Shown piece by piece: positions 23,364 through 33,862 of a stretch of DNA of 64,000 nt (position 1 is its first letter; every line of letters starts with the position of its first letter). The notes under the pieces were generated by a model. It worked only from the letters and a program-made list of their open reading frames with translations. It searched no databases and was not told the origin of the DNA. The position numbers were made by a program, and so were the translations under genes. Source of the DNA: Melampsora larici-populina 98AG31 (taxonomy: Eukaryota > Basidiomycota > Pucciniomycetes > Pucciniales > Melampsoraceae); assembly GCF_000204055.1 (NCBI RefSeq), contig NW_006768797.1, positions 381,380 to 445,379 on the forward strand. Reading direction: 5' to 3'.

Positions 23364-25195
23364 ATGTCGGAACCAAATAGGATAGAAGACAACTTAGTAA
23401 AATTCAACAAACATGTGAAGAGAACGAGCGAGAGACTGGCCAACAGGGCAGGATCTGTACCCCTCGATGACAGATCTAATGTCGTGATGCCGGATTTACC
23501 GACCCCAGATCCCAACGCTACACGCCCCACGTCCGCTAGAGGTAGAGGAAGAAACCGCGGCAAGAAATCGTCCACAGTCAATACACGATCCAACGCAGCC
23601 GCCAGAAACGCTGCAGCAGCTTCATCTTCCGCTGAAAACGCTACAGATAACACGACAGAGAAATCTACCAATGACGGTCAAGTTGATCCAAACACGTCTA
23701 ATGCTACTGCGGAAGGCAATGCATCGCAAGCACATGAGGCAGATACGAGCCAACCTACGGGTTTAATTGAGAGAGACGATGTGAGCACGAATGCGACACG
23801 TAAGCCACAAATCATAATACTCCCCACCTTAGTAGGTGTTGCCGCTGTATTGCGATGCCACAATGGAATTGTGTAGCCATCGATTCGATGTTGCCTCCAA
23901 TAGGAGACGTGCCCCCCCCTTTTTCCTCGGGGTCCAAGGTCCTAACCATCGGTGTCTTGTCGTATCCTGTGCTATAATAAACAGAAATCCGTTCGCCAGC
24001 ACAACGCAGTACCATCACCAAAACGGGAGTAAGCCCCCCAAAGGGTTTTCATACCTGGTTAGCCGCAAACAAGCTCACCTTGACACGCCTCCCTGACTCA
24101 ACTGCGTTGGACAACAACCTGGCCGTAATCGACGGCTCTGCCCATCTTCGTGCACAAGTTAATGCTATTTCCGGAGTCGGGACGACCTCGGCAAAATCAA
24201 CTCCCGCCCCTTCTCAACCGAAACGTAGAGTGGTGGGATTTGTTGAATTAGTCAAAGATGATGTAGCGGAGAAATCGACCTCTGCTGAGACAACTGTGGA
24301 CAAGGAGACAAAAGTCGTATGTGATGAAGAAGGTATCGACTCAAATGGTTTAGTCGCATTATCACCTTGGTTTGATACTAAAATGGTAGCATTGAAAGGT
24401 TACTTGCCTTTGTCGATTTTTAATACTCAATGGCTGCACCAAGACCTCATCCAACACTCCTTTCGACGTCGTACCACTAAGGAAAAACTTGAAGATTCTT
24501 ATGTCGGTTTTGCTGTCCCAGTCGAATGGAAGATGTCCTTCAGCGAATGGGTCGTTGCTTTTGATCTCTACGTCACGTATTTGCGTCACTATACCCATGA
24601 CGACTTAGCAAAGAAGATGATGGTTCATAAACAGAATGTGTTAGATATTATGAAAGAGAATGTTAACTGGCCTATGGCCTTCCGTTACGACATCGCCATT
24701 TGTACGACCGTCTTGACTATTCGAAATGCTAGTGGGAACCTGGCAAACCCAGCTGTGCGGAATGTCACTATCGAGCGCCAATGCTTCAGAGATACCGAAC
24801 GCTACAATGATTTCTTACCAGCTTACTCTGACTCAAACCCCTACGCTACTGGGGGCCCAAAAGAGCATATCAACCCCTTAACTGGTGAAGACTACCGGAC
24901 GGGTGCAGCTCCTCAGACTTCCGCCTTCAGTGCAAATAATCAACAAGTTGCTAGTCTAGGACACAATTTCAGTTTCACCCACGCCGCAAAACCTAATGCT
25001 AGATCCTGGACTCATTCAAACCAACCTGTGTACACGGGACCGGGTGCGGTAGGTTACAACTCTCACGGTTGGGAGGATCGTCGTACTGGTGGTCGAAATA
25101 CCAGGGGCAGAGGAAAAGGTGGTGGATACCTTACCGGTGGCAACGGTGGTCGAGATCAGAGCCCCCCTCGATGGCAGGGTGAAAGTTCTCGCTGA
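23364..25195 (+). CDS. Gag-like protein of the YR retrotransposon, with one intron
   Basis: ATG 23364 begins MSEPNRIEDN. Exon 1 (23364-23799) joins exon 2 (24063-25195) through a GTAAGC donor and TTAG acceptor. The 263-nt intron keeps the frame and gives 522 residues. The first part is Ala/Thr/Asn-rich with an RGRGRNRGKK patch. The middle is the folded gag-like region (WLHQDLIQHSF, MSFSEWVVAFDLYV, SNPYATGGPKEHINP), and the end is rich in Gly and Arg. The frame stops at TGA 25193-25195 but is open for 37 further codons of the same Arg/Asp/Gly-rich type, so that stop may be a CGA-to-TGA mutation. The function, packaging of element RNA, is inferred from position. Confidence 0.7.
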
Positions 25196-25561
25196 GGCGA
25201 AGGCAGTCATGCCTGGCGGCGGGATGATAGGCGGGATGATCGTCGTAACGATGAACAAGAGGTCAATAGGGGGTCCAAGCCGTATGGAGGCAGCGGAAAG
25301 GCAAAGTAAGCCGTGATAGGACTCACGTATTTTGATTGATTCGTCTAGTTCCCCGTTTATCTAAGATGGAAAGGGGTCACTGTCGGTCTTTCCTAATGTC
25401 TAAGGATACCACATACCCCCAAGTTGGTCGCGTTTTTTCTTGATTTGTGAATTATTTTCAAAGGATGTCGTCGTGTGCCTATGCACTGAAGAGACGAGGA
25501 AGTACTTCAGAAAACCTTGTTGTGTCTGTGGCGGTTACTCCTTGAATAAATACCTTTGTGA

Positions 25562-27394
25562 TTGATTGTTACTCATTCGATCAAGTTCCTGACCCACCTG
25601 ATCCTTGTCTTTTGCCTTTTGCTTTGGGAAAGTTGTGCGACTTTAAGCGGTGATGATGAAGATCCACAAATGTCAGGTCATCCCGATGTTTCATGGTGTG
25701 GAAGAGGCGAAAAGGTTGTGATGAAACCCTATCGTAACTCTGGCGCTGAATTCTCACCTAGATGGCCTGCGGAAACCGCGCGGTCTGACTTGAACATACC
25801 TAGGTGGCGATCTCTTGTAGAGCTACACGGAATAGGTGAAGACACTCTTGAGGTGATTCGAGGTTGTGAGATTGGGTTCCATCAAGGGATCCCACAACAT
25901 AACATGGGGAAAAGAAGGTGGTTCACCCCCAAGAATCACGAGTCTGCTCGACTAGCTGAAGAAAAAATTAAGAATACGTTAGCAAAAGAACGAAGAGCAT
26001 CAAGGATTTTTGGACCCTTTACTCACAAAGAAGTATACGAAAAATTTGGCTTCTTCCGATCCAATCCAATGGGGAGCGTCATCAATGGTGATGGCTCCTT
26101 CCGCATCATCAATGATCTATCCTTTCCCCACGACAATCCCGAAACTCCTTTGGTAAATAGTTTTGTTGATAAGCGTGAATTCGAGACCAGTTGGGACGAT
26201 TTCAAGGTGGTGATTATGTTTTTTAAGGATAATAAAGGAGACCTTGTGTTAGCGCTTTTCGACTGGGAAAAGGCGTATAGACAAATCACTACTCACCCAA
26301 CTCAGTGGCGTTATCTATTTGTTCTGGACCTTTACAATCGACTTTGGATGGATGTCAGGATCCAATTTGGTGGCGTGGCTGGTTGTGGCGTTTTTGGGAG
26401 ACCCGCGGACCTTTGGCGGAAGATCATCGTTAAAGCGTTCAAACTAGATACCGCCTTTTGTTGGGTTGATGACAATCTGTTGGTGAAAGACAGATCCAAC
26501 CCTACGACCATCAAAGACATTGTCAGTTTAAGTGACGAGATGGGCGTGGCATCAAATCCGGAAAAAGTCCATGATTTCGCCAATGAACAGCGCTATATAG
26601 GCTTCATTTGGAATGCAAGAGAACGCACGGTTCGCCTGCCAGAAGATAAGTTGCAGGAAAGGTTGAAACACATAATAGAATTTTTAGCCCCACAAGAGTC
26701 CTTTTATTTGAAGAATGTGGAAACGCTCATAGGACGACTGGTACATACCTCGTACATCGTTCCTCACTTACAGTGTTGTATGCCAAGTTTGTGGCGATGG
26801 AAGAAGGAATGGCAATGTCCTTCAGCAAAAAGACGGCTCCCCAAAGACGTAAGAGTTGACCTTACCGAGTGGAGAGTGGTCCTGTCCAGCTTCGATTCAA
26901 GGCGTATAATTCCAGATACTACCCCCATAGATCTGGAGTGGGTAGGCGACGCCTCACTTTCCGGTATTGGCGTATTGATTGGAAAGAAGTGGGCGGAATT
27001 TGTTTTAACAGAAGGTTGGAATCTGCCAAGAAAAGGGGAAGTTACCAAGAATATCGCATGGGCAGAGACAGTTGCGATAAGGTTAGGATTGTTGATAATT
27101 ACTAAGTTTCACGAAGTAGGTGGAAAGAAGTTCACTGTGCTTACCGATAACACGACTTCGCAGTCTGCGGTCGAAAAGCAAAGATCTGGTGATCAGGCCG
27201 TAAGCGACGAATGGAAAGCTATACAGAAATTGTTGATGGAGCTGCACGCAGATCTAGTCGCCGTCCGCGTAAAGTCAGGCGATAATATGGCGGATTTGTT
27301 GTCCAGGGGAAAGGACTTGAGAGATGTCGAAGACCGAGTTGTAATAGATGTTCCTGTTGATCTCAGAATGGTTGTGACACAGGTAGTACGTTGA
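25562..27394 (+). CDS. Reverse transcriptase-RNase H of the YR retrotransposon
   Basis: An open frame of about 610 codons; the first ATG in frame is at 25670 (MSGHPDVSW), and the true start may depend on splicing or frame change from gag. RT motifs: FFRSNPMGSVINGDGSFRII, LALFDWEKAYRQI (first catalytic Asp), IQFGGVAGCGVFG, and FCWVDDNLLV, where the usual YxDD is WVDD. RNase H follows: LEWVGDASLSGIGV, the WAET block with its Glu, VLTDNTTSQSAV, and DNMADLLSRG. This RT type with a linked RNase H and a downstream tyrosine recombinase is typical of DIRS/Ngaro elements. No internal stop. Confidence 0.85.
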   Translation: MIVTHSIKFLTHLILVFCLLLWESCATLSGDDEDPQMSGHPDVSWCGRGEKVVMKPYRNSGAEFSPRWPAETARSDLNIPRWRSLVELHGIGEDTLEVIRGCEIGFHQGIPQHNMGKRRWFTPKNHESARLAEEKIKNTLAKERRASRIFGPFTHKEVYEKFGFFRSNPMGSVINGDGSFRIINDLSFPHDNPETPLVNSFVDKREFETSWDDFKVVIMFFKDNKGDLVLALFDWEKAYRQITTHPTQWRYLFVLDLYNRLWMDVRIQFGGVAGCGVFGRPADLWRKIIVKAFKLDTAFCWVDDNLLVKDRSNPTTIKDIVSLSDEMGVASNPEKVHDFANEQRYIGFIWNARERTVRLPEDKLQERLKHIIEFLAPQESFYLKNVETLIGRLVHTSYIVPHLQCCMPSLWRWKKEWQCPSAKRRLPKDVRVDLTEWRVVLSSFDSRRIIPDTTPIDLEWVGDASLSGIGVLIGKKWAEFVLTEGWNLPRKGEVTKNIAWAETVAIRLGLLIITKFHEVGGKKFTVLTDNTTSQSAVEKQRSGDQAVSDEWKAIQKLLMELHADLVAVRVKSGDNMADLLSRGKDLRDVEDRVVIDVPVDLRMVVTQVVR

Positions 27395-27636
27395 TCGAGG
27401 CCGAAATACATACTCGTTATGAAACAGAAATTTCTTCCCCCCCTTTTTTGCCCCCGTTGTCGGGTTTTTCCCGGTGTCAGATGACCCAGTTGCACCCGGG
27501 TAGTCCCGTCACTCGAACGTTGAGTGAGTTTTTTGCGCGACTTTGATGAAATCGGAATTTCTCTAGAGAGACCCAACACCAAGAATCTCTATTTTAGTCG
27601 CCCCTCTGAAATTGACCGACAAACCCGGTGTGAATC

Positions 27637-28665
27637 ATGGAGTTTAGACGTGATCAAGACGGTTTTGATTCTTCATCATCCGACCCAGTGAAGGCCTACC
27701 TCATCTCGGGAAGCTGGGCGGATTCAACCCTAAAGCATTACAACGCGGGTGTGACAAAATTGCTTGCCTTCGCGCTTGACAAACGTATTCCTAGGAATAT
27801 GTTACTACCAATCGATCCCGCGATTCTTTGTCAATTCGTTGTTTGGGCGAGCCCTCCTTTGTCTAGTGAAAGCTTAGGACAAGGGACTCCCCCAATCAAA
27901 TCTACCACAGTTAGAACTTACTTGTCAGGCATTAAAGCTTGGCATTTATTTCACGCGGTTGAGTACCCACACGGCACGACACCGAGAGTTGAGGGAATAC
28001 TACGGACGGCCGCAAAGCTAGAACTAGAGAAGGCACCGAAAATCCCAAAGAATCCGGTCATGGTCGAACACTTATTTAGACTGTTAGAAAGTTTAGCGGG
28101 TGGAGATATGGAATGTCAAGTAGCTTACACTGTAGCTCTCGTGGCCTTTTGGGGCATGGATCGCCTTGGAGAATTAGTGAAACCACCAAACAAAACTGAT
28201 CAAGTGCGAGTAAAGGACGTCATTTGGGATCCAAAGAACAAATTTCTACAAATACGGATACGCGAGGCCAAGACCGCGGTGGTGGGAGAGATTCAAGAGA
28301 TTCATTGTCAGCACCAACCGTCGATTTTGGATCCAGTGGGAGCTGTACGACGGCTCATCTCGAGCACGAATGCGACAGAAGACGATCCACTTTTCTCTTA
28401 CCCTCATAACGGCAAGAGGATTAGTTTGACAAAAGCTAGGTGCCAAAGGATCTTTGATGACGTATGGAAGAAGGCTGGAGTCAAACTCACGGGTCACTCA
28501 TTTAGAGTGGGTGGCGCATCTCTACAATGGAATTTAGATAGTCCTCTGGAGGAAATTGTGAAAGTTGGCCAATGGAGGTCGAAGGCGTATAAACTTTACA
28601 TCAGAGAATTTAATGATGATGAACTTCGGTCTACTGTGCAGCTTTTGAAAGAGTTAAAGGGCTAA
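27637..28665 (+). CDS. Tyrosine recombinase of the YR retrotransposon
   Basis: ATG 27637, 342 residues. The N-terminal half is a SAM-like core-binding domain (SGSWADSTLKHYNAGVTKLL, TTVRTYLSGIKAWH). The C-terminal half shows the catalytic pattern: Arg in WGMDRLGEL, His and Arg in GHSFRVGGASL, Trp in GQWRSKAYK, and a likely nucleophilic Tyr in LYIREF. It integrates the circular cDNA of DIRS/Ngaro elements by site-specific recombination, so no target duplication is expected. No frame damage is visible, and it lies 243 bp after the RT stop. Confidence 0.88.
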   Translation: MEFRRDQDGFDSSSSDPVKAYLISGSWADSTLKHYNAGVTKLLAFALDKRIPRNMLLPIDPAILCQFVVWASPPLSSESLGQGTPPIKSTTVRTYLSGIKAWHLFHAVEYPHGTTPRVEGILRTAAKLELEKAPKIPKNPVMVEHLFRLLESLAGGDMECQVAYTVALVAFWGMDRLGELVKPPNKTDQVRVKDVIWDPKNKFLQIRIREAKTAVVGEIQEIHCQHQPSILDPVGAVRRLISSTNATEDDPLFSYPHNGKRISLTKARCQRIFDDVWKKAGVKLTGHSFRVGGASLQWNLDSPLEEIVKVGQWRSKAYKLYIREFNDDELRSTVQLLKELKG

Positions 28666-28819
28666 ACTGCGATGCTCAAATACAAGTTGTCATTGTAATC
28701 ATTTTTAGGTTTTTTTCTTGTTTGAAATCTATCTTAGAAAATGGAGTATCCTAGAGGTTTCTTTTTGGTGGAGGAATAATTTGTCTTTTTCGAATGACCA
28801 TTAATAGGCTTGACCCAGG

Positions 28820-28940
28820 ACACCGTAGATGGGCGTTCTCAGGCTCAGGACGCTGCCCTGAGTCAAGGGGAAGAGCTCCCCCATCTACAGTGCTAGTGGT
28901 CCTACCCCCCTCAGCTCAGCGGAGGGGCCCCCCCAAGAAA
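28820..28940. repeat. GC-rich nested inverted repeats after the recombinase gene
   Basis: GTAGATGGG (28825-28833) and CCCATCTAC (28880-28888) are exact inverted copies. Between them CTCAGG...CCTGAG forms an inner hairpin. A C/G-run tract (CCCCCC...GGGGCCCCCCC) follows at about 28902-28935. The position at the 3' end suggests element terminal sequence. Confidence 0.6.
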
Positions 28941-29079
28941 CCTCAGCCTCCCTCTCTTGGGTAGTTTTGGTTTGCCTAGGATTGCTAGTTACTGATTAGA
29001 TGAGGAATCTGTAACACATTGCAATATGACTTAGAATATCTATGTAAAGCTCTTCTACAGATATCACCACGTAGAGAAT

Positions 29080-29760
29080 GGAATGAAGGTAAGTGTTTGG
29101 GAAAGAGAACTGAGAAAGTTAGGGATTTTTGAAGAAAATCAACACATCCTAAGAGGTTTTGTGACGGGGTTTCATCAAGGAATCAAAGAAAACACAATTC
29201 CAGGAACAAACTACCTTTTCCCAGAAACAATGTTTCATTGATAGCAGCTAAGAAAGAAATAGAAGAAAATTTTAGAAATGAAATTGAGGCTGGAAGAATG
29301 TTTGGTCCATTCAAAAAAGAGGATGGGTTTAGGAAAGTAGGTTTCTTCCGGACAAACCCAATGGGGGTAGTAGTGAACAGAGACAGTTCCCTTAGGACAA
29401 TTAATGACTCATCATTCCTCCAAAGTAACCCAAAAATTAGACAGTCAATGCATTGGTAGACAAAGATGATTTTATTACCTTGTGAGACAATTTCAAAAGA
29501 GTGGCTTTTTTATTTTTAAACACAGAGGGAGGGAGAACTTCTTTTGGGAGTTTTTGACTGGGCTAAATCCTATCATCAAATTCCTACATTGATGAGCCAA
29601 TGGCCCTACCTTATGGTCCTAAACTTTGATCACCAAGTAATAGTAGACACTAGAGTGACATTTGGTGGAGTTGCTGGGTGTGGTTGTTTGGGTCAAGTGG
29701 CAGACATTGTGGTGATCAATTTATGGGATCAATCAAAGACAATTAATCATTGGTAGGTTA
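29080..29760 (+). pseudogene. Decayed reverse transcriptase of the older YR retrotransposon
   Basis: Fragments align by eye with the intact RT: ILRGFVTGFHQGIKEN, GRMFGPFKKEDGFRKVGFF, RTNPMGVVVNRDSSLRTIND, GVFDWAKSYHQIP and TRVTFGGVAGCGCLG. Stops and frame changes separate them. The match ends before the WVDD region. Together with 20400-22840 it brackets the intact element. Confidence 0.8.
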
Positions 29761-31440
29761 CCAAGTTATTAGAAAAGTTCAATGCAAAGAAAAACTTGAA
29801 ATTGATGGAATCTGATAAATAGAAGATCTTTTAGGCTGAGAAAATGCACATTGTATTGTTGTGAGTTCATTCATTTCAAAAAAATTATCACAACCAACAT
29901 GAATGATTAACAAAAACATTGTGAAAAGAAAAGAAAGAAAAACATACAAAAAATTCAAAAACATAGGTAAACAGGCTTGGAATTGGGTTTTAGGGTATTG
30001 ATGTTAGGTTTATGGGTTTTGCGGGGTTATGATATGAAAGAACAGCATTATTCTATACAGTTACAACTTTAATCTTGATGGTTGAAAAGGAGGAATGGGA
30101 GTTATTAAGACAACAGTACTTTTTGAAAGTTGGTAAAGAAGGGTTTTACAGGTAGTTTACATATGTAATGGTGGTGTAAGTAATATTTAAGGTTGCCAAG
30201 ATGATTTTCCGGGAGCTTTCAGGCTATAGATGATGATGTAAAATTACAGGCGCAAGAGAGTAGGAGCAATAGCTGTGTGAAAGGGGAAAAAGGTGTGAAT
30301 TTTGTCAAAAATGAAGGTTTTCAGCTTATTACATATAGAATTGCATGGTGCATGGCTCATTCAACACGGTAGAGTGGATTACATAATGTACAAACTTTAA
30401 ATTGTTAGTAACAGAGGTGTGTGAAGAAAGGTATAAGAGAAATAAGAAATTGGTGTGGACTTTGAATTTTACACTTACATGCATACATGTAACAACATTT
30501 ACATACAAAAACCTTCATCCATTACTCATCAGAGGTACCTGACATGGCACCATATATTGATCAGTATCACGAGCTCTACAAGATGCCCTTTAGTTATCAA
30601 GATTTTGACATCTTCTTGAAAAAACCTGTGACTTCAAAAATAGGTTATCAGCCGGTTTACAAGGAAAAAATCACCTGTATTCATCATAAGCAGTGCTGTG
30701 TATCATCCAATTACATCATTGATCACTTTGGCTGTGTAAATCACATCATCTACTAGTAACTAAGTCATTACAATGTGTCATTACATGTTTTTTAGGATTT
30801 TTTGGTCAAAATTGATTGGTTTTGAGGGCTGTTGACCATTGTAAGAGTTGTTACACATCAATATATATATACTCACAGATGATTTTGGGATTGTTGTTCC
30901 CTTTTTCGCATCTTATACCTTTGTTGTAGTGTTATAAATCATCATTTATTTACTACATTTGTACCAAGTTCACAGCGTTTTGGGGTAGCTCTAGGAGGCT
31001 AGGCACTGAAATCAAGCTGCCCAGCAAAGGGGTCCCAGAGCTACCAGTGAGTTCAGGACAACATGCCACATCCATAGATCCAGGAGGGTGTGTGGGAACA
31101 TGGTGTGCAGCCACCTACCGTGTGCTCTTGGATCAATCAGCCCAAAAAAAGGGCGTGTGGTAGGGCTCAGCCACACATGAGGTAAGAGGATACCAGGGGA
31201 TGTTCTTAAAAGGTAAAGGAGGCTAGTCTCAAAGAACCTCACCTCCAACCCATCAGCTCAGCTAACTGAGGAATGGGTCACTCAAGCAGTGATGGTACAT
31301 AAATCTTATGTAACTCATTTGAATGCTCTGTGTATCAAGAATGTTAGTTGTATATCCTCATTAAATTTCTTAGTGATATATGTTCCTGAGAAACTTCTGA
31401 GTATGTTGAGGTTGTAGCTTGTAGAGGTGGCTTACATCTA
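29761..31440. other. No gene recognised
   Basis: AT-rich, with short open frames only. Probably decayed repeat sequence; nothing is supported. Confidence 0.4.
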
Positions 31441-32599
31441 TTAAATATAAACCCAATATAAACCCAAGCAAGCATTCAGTGTGGGTTTTTTATTGATTTT
31501 TTTATTGAATTCTTTATATTTATTCTGGAGTGCTTTGTAATCCAAAGAGAAACAAAGGGGGCAGTTGTTCACAAAAAAATCAATAATTCTTGGCACAGGT
31601 GGCATCCATTCATTACATGTAGGATGTTGTATCAAGCCAGCAGATAAAATATGCTTGAGTGCATGGTAGCTGTTGGCAGTGTTTGCAATGTCAAAGGTTG
31701 GATTGTGCTTGTTGGAGTGAATACAGTATGTAATTGTGAGTGACCCCATTCTGCCTTTCAAAAGACTCAGCTGCAAACAAGCTAGCAGGTCCAAATTGCC
31801 TAATGGACTGAGTGAAATGTTTAAAGATATGAAATTTTGGCTTGCTGAGCCATTAAGCTGTGGGTGTCACACACATCAAGAAACAATCAATAGTGGCATC
31901 AAGTCCTTTGTAGTACTGGTCCATATTCCTGATCTCGCGCTGGTAGACCATGGTTGCAATGTGTCCAAGGTGACACCATGTAGCCCTATACAGTGGAGAT
32001 ATGAGAGGTCCCAGCACAAACAGAGCTCCTTGAAAGACCATGCAAAATTCTTTTCCATTCAGGCTCTGAGCATGCACCACCATGCGCCTGGCCTGGACAT
32101 GATCTTGGCCTAAACAAGTTGTATCAAAGTCTTTCCATCGTGTTTTCACTTCTTCTTTTGGCTTATCTGAAAGCTTGGCAATACAATCACAATAAAGATA
32201 CTTTATGGCCCATAAGAAAACCACATGTAATGTTTCTACTGGGGTGTCCTTATGGCCATCAAATACTAATTGGTGGTGGTGAAAGATTCAGCTAGTGATC
32301 ATGCTTTAAAACCTGATGGATATCAACACAAACAGACCTTGGAGCCTTGAAAATGGGTTAAATAAACTATTCTGATACTTCTGATCCCAATGATAAGCTA
32401 GCCAGAGTCGGGCCTGAGGATCATGGGGGTCCTGTCTGTGACGGTCTTTCAGGAAATCATGAAAGCTTGATGCTTATGATGCAAGTACCAACCAAGAAGT
32501 AATGATCATGACCATTCCATTGTGTTTTGTGGCAGATTTGCCCACACATGCAGAGATTTCAAACACCCGTAATCCGCAAGCACTCTGAATCCATGCTGT

Positions 32600-33862
32600 A
32601 TGTTGATGACACTTCTGGTAATATCAGCAAACAATGGAACAAGCACATATCATACTACATAAATATGTCTGGCCTGTCTCAAAAACTCATTCATCTTGAC
32701 TTCAACTTTATTTATTGCAACATCAAACACAGCTTCTGCCCTAGGGCTTGGTGATCATGTTGTGGATCAGCTAAAGTATGTACCTCTGAAACACTAGGTG
32801 ATTGGGGTTTTTATACACCAATGCCTGATTTCCTCCATATTCCAGCACTTCAAGCACTCAAGGTGCTCATGCTTATGATGCAAGGATCAACCAAGAAGTC
32901 ATGATCATGACCATTCCATGGTGTTTTGTGGTGGATTCTCCCATGCATGCAGAGATTTCAAACATACTTAATCCCGCAAGCACTCTGACTCCATGCTGTA
33001 TGTGCCTGTTATCTGCATCAAGCATGGCAGGCAAAAAGACCACATGTTACATCCAACAGTTTCTGGAGATCAATCCAGGTGGTATACAGGTGGCCCTTGT
33101 CCACCATGTACTTATATATTCAAGTCCCACCATATTTTTACATATATNNNNNNNNNNNNNNNNNNNNNNNNNNNNNNNNNNNNNNNNNNNNNNNNNNNNN
33201 NNNNNNNNNNNNNNNNNNNNNNNNNNNNNNNNNNNNNNNNNNNNNNNATTAGTTGTGGGGAATGTCTAGGCAACCAGATATGTTCCAGAAAGTTGAAGAC
33301 ATGGCAATTCTGTCATTCCAACATCTTGCTGTGGCTGACATCTATGGTAAAATGTGGTTGAACTTGGATATTTAATGACATGGTGTGACAAGGCCCACCT
33401 GTACACCACCTGGACTGACCTCCAGAAACTGTTGGATGTAACATGTGGTCTTTTTGCCTGCCATGCTTGATGCAGATAACAGGCACATACAGCATGGAGT
33501 CAGAGTGCTGGCGGGATTAAGTATGTTTGAAATCTCTGCATGCATGGGAGAATCCACCACAAAACACCATGGAATGGTCATGATCATGACTTCTTGGTTG
33601 ATCCTTGCATCATAAGCATGAGCACCTTGAGCGCTTGAAGTGCTGGAATATGGAGGAAATCAGGCATTGGTGTATAAAAACCACAATCACCTAGTGTTTC
33701 AGAGGTACATACTTTAGCTGATCCACAACATGATCACCAAGCTCTAGAGCAGAAGCTGTGTTTGATGTTGCAATAAATAAAGTTGAAGTCAAGATGAATG
33801 AGTTTTTCAGACAGGCCAGACATATTTATGTAGTATGATATGTGCTTGTTCCATTGTTTGCT
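32600..33862. repeat. Inverted duplication around assembly gap 1
   Basis: The segment from about 32600 to 33125 reappears in reverse complement at about 33385-33862 with only scattered differences; both arms encode DTSGNISKQWNKH and DSPMHAEISN. The arms meet at the 100-N gap. A shorter direct duplication lies within the left arm (about 32470-32598 against 32870-33000). Confidence 0.85.
33148..33247. other. Assembly gap, 100 N
   Basis: A run of exactly 100 N, the usual placeholder for a gap of unknown size. Confidence 0.99.

Larger units (their letters stand above)
22961..28990 (+). mobile_element. Tyrosine-recombinase (DIRS/Ngaro-like) retrotransposon, largely intact
   Basis: Plus-strand gag, reverse transcriptase-RNase H and tyrosine recombinase in that order, with no protease or DDE integrase; this combination defines YR retrotransposons. 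The ends are approximate: the left is placed at a GC-rich hairpin (22961-22990) and the right just after a GC-rich region with inverted repeats (28820-28940). The same family in decayed form flanks it on both sides, so it appears to have inserted into an older relative. Confidence 0.75.
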
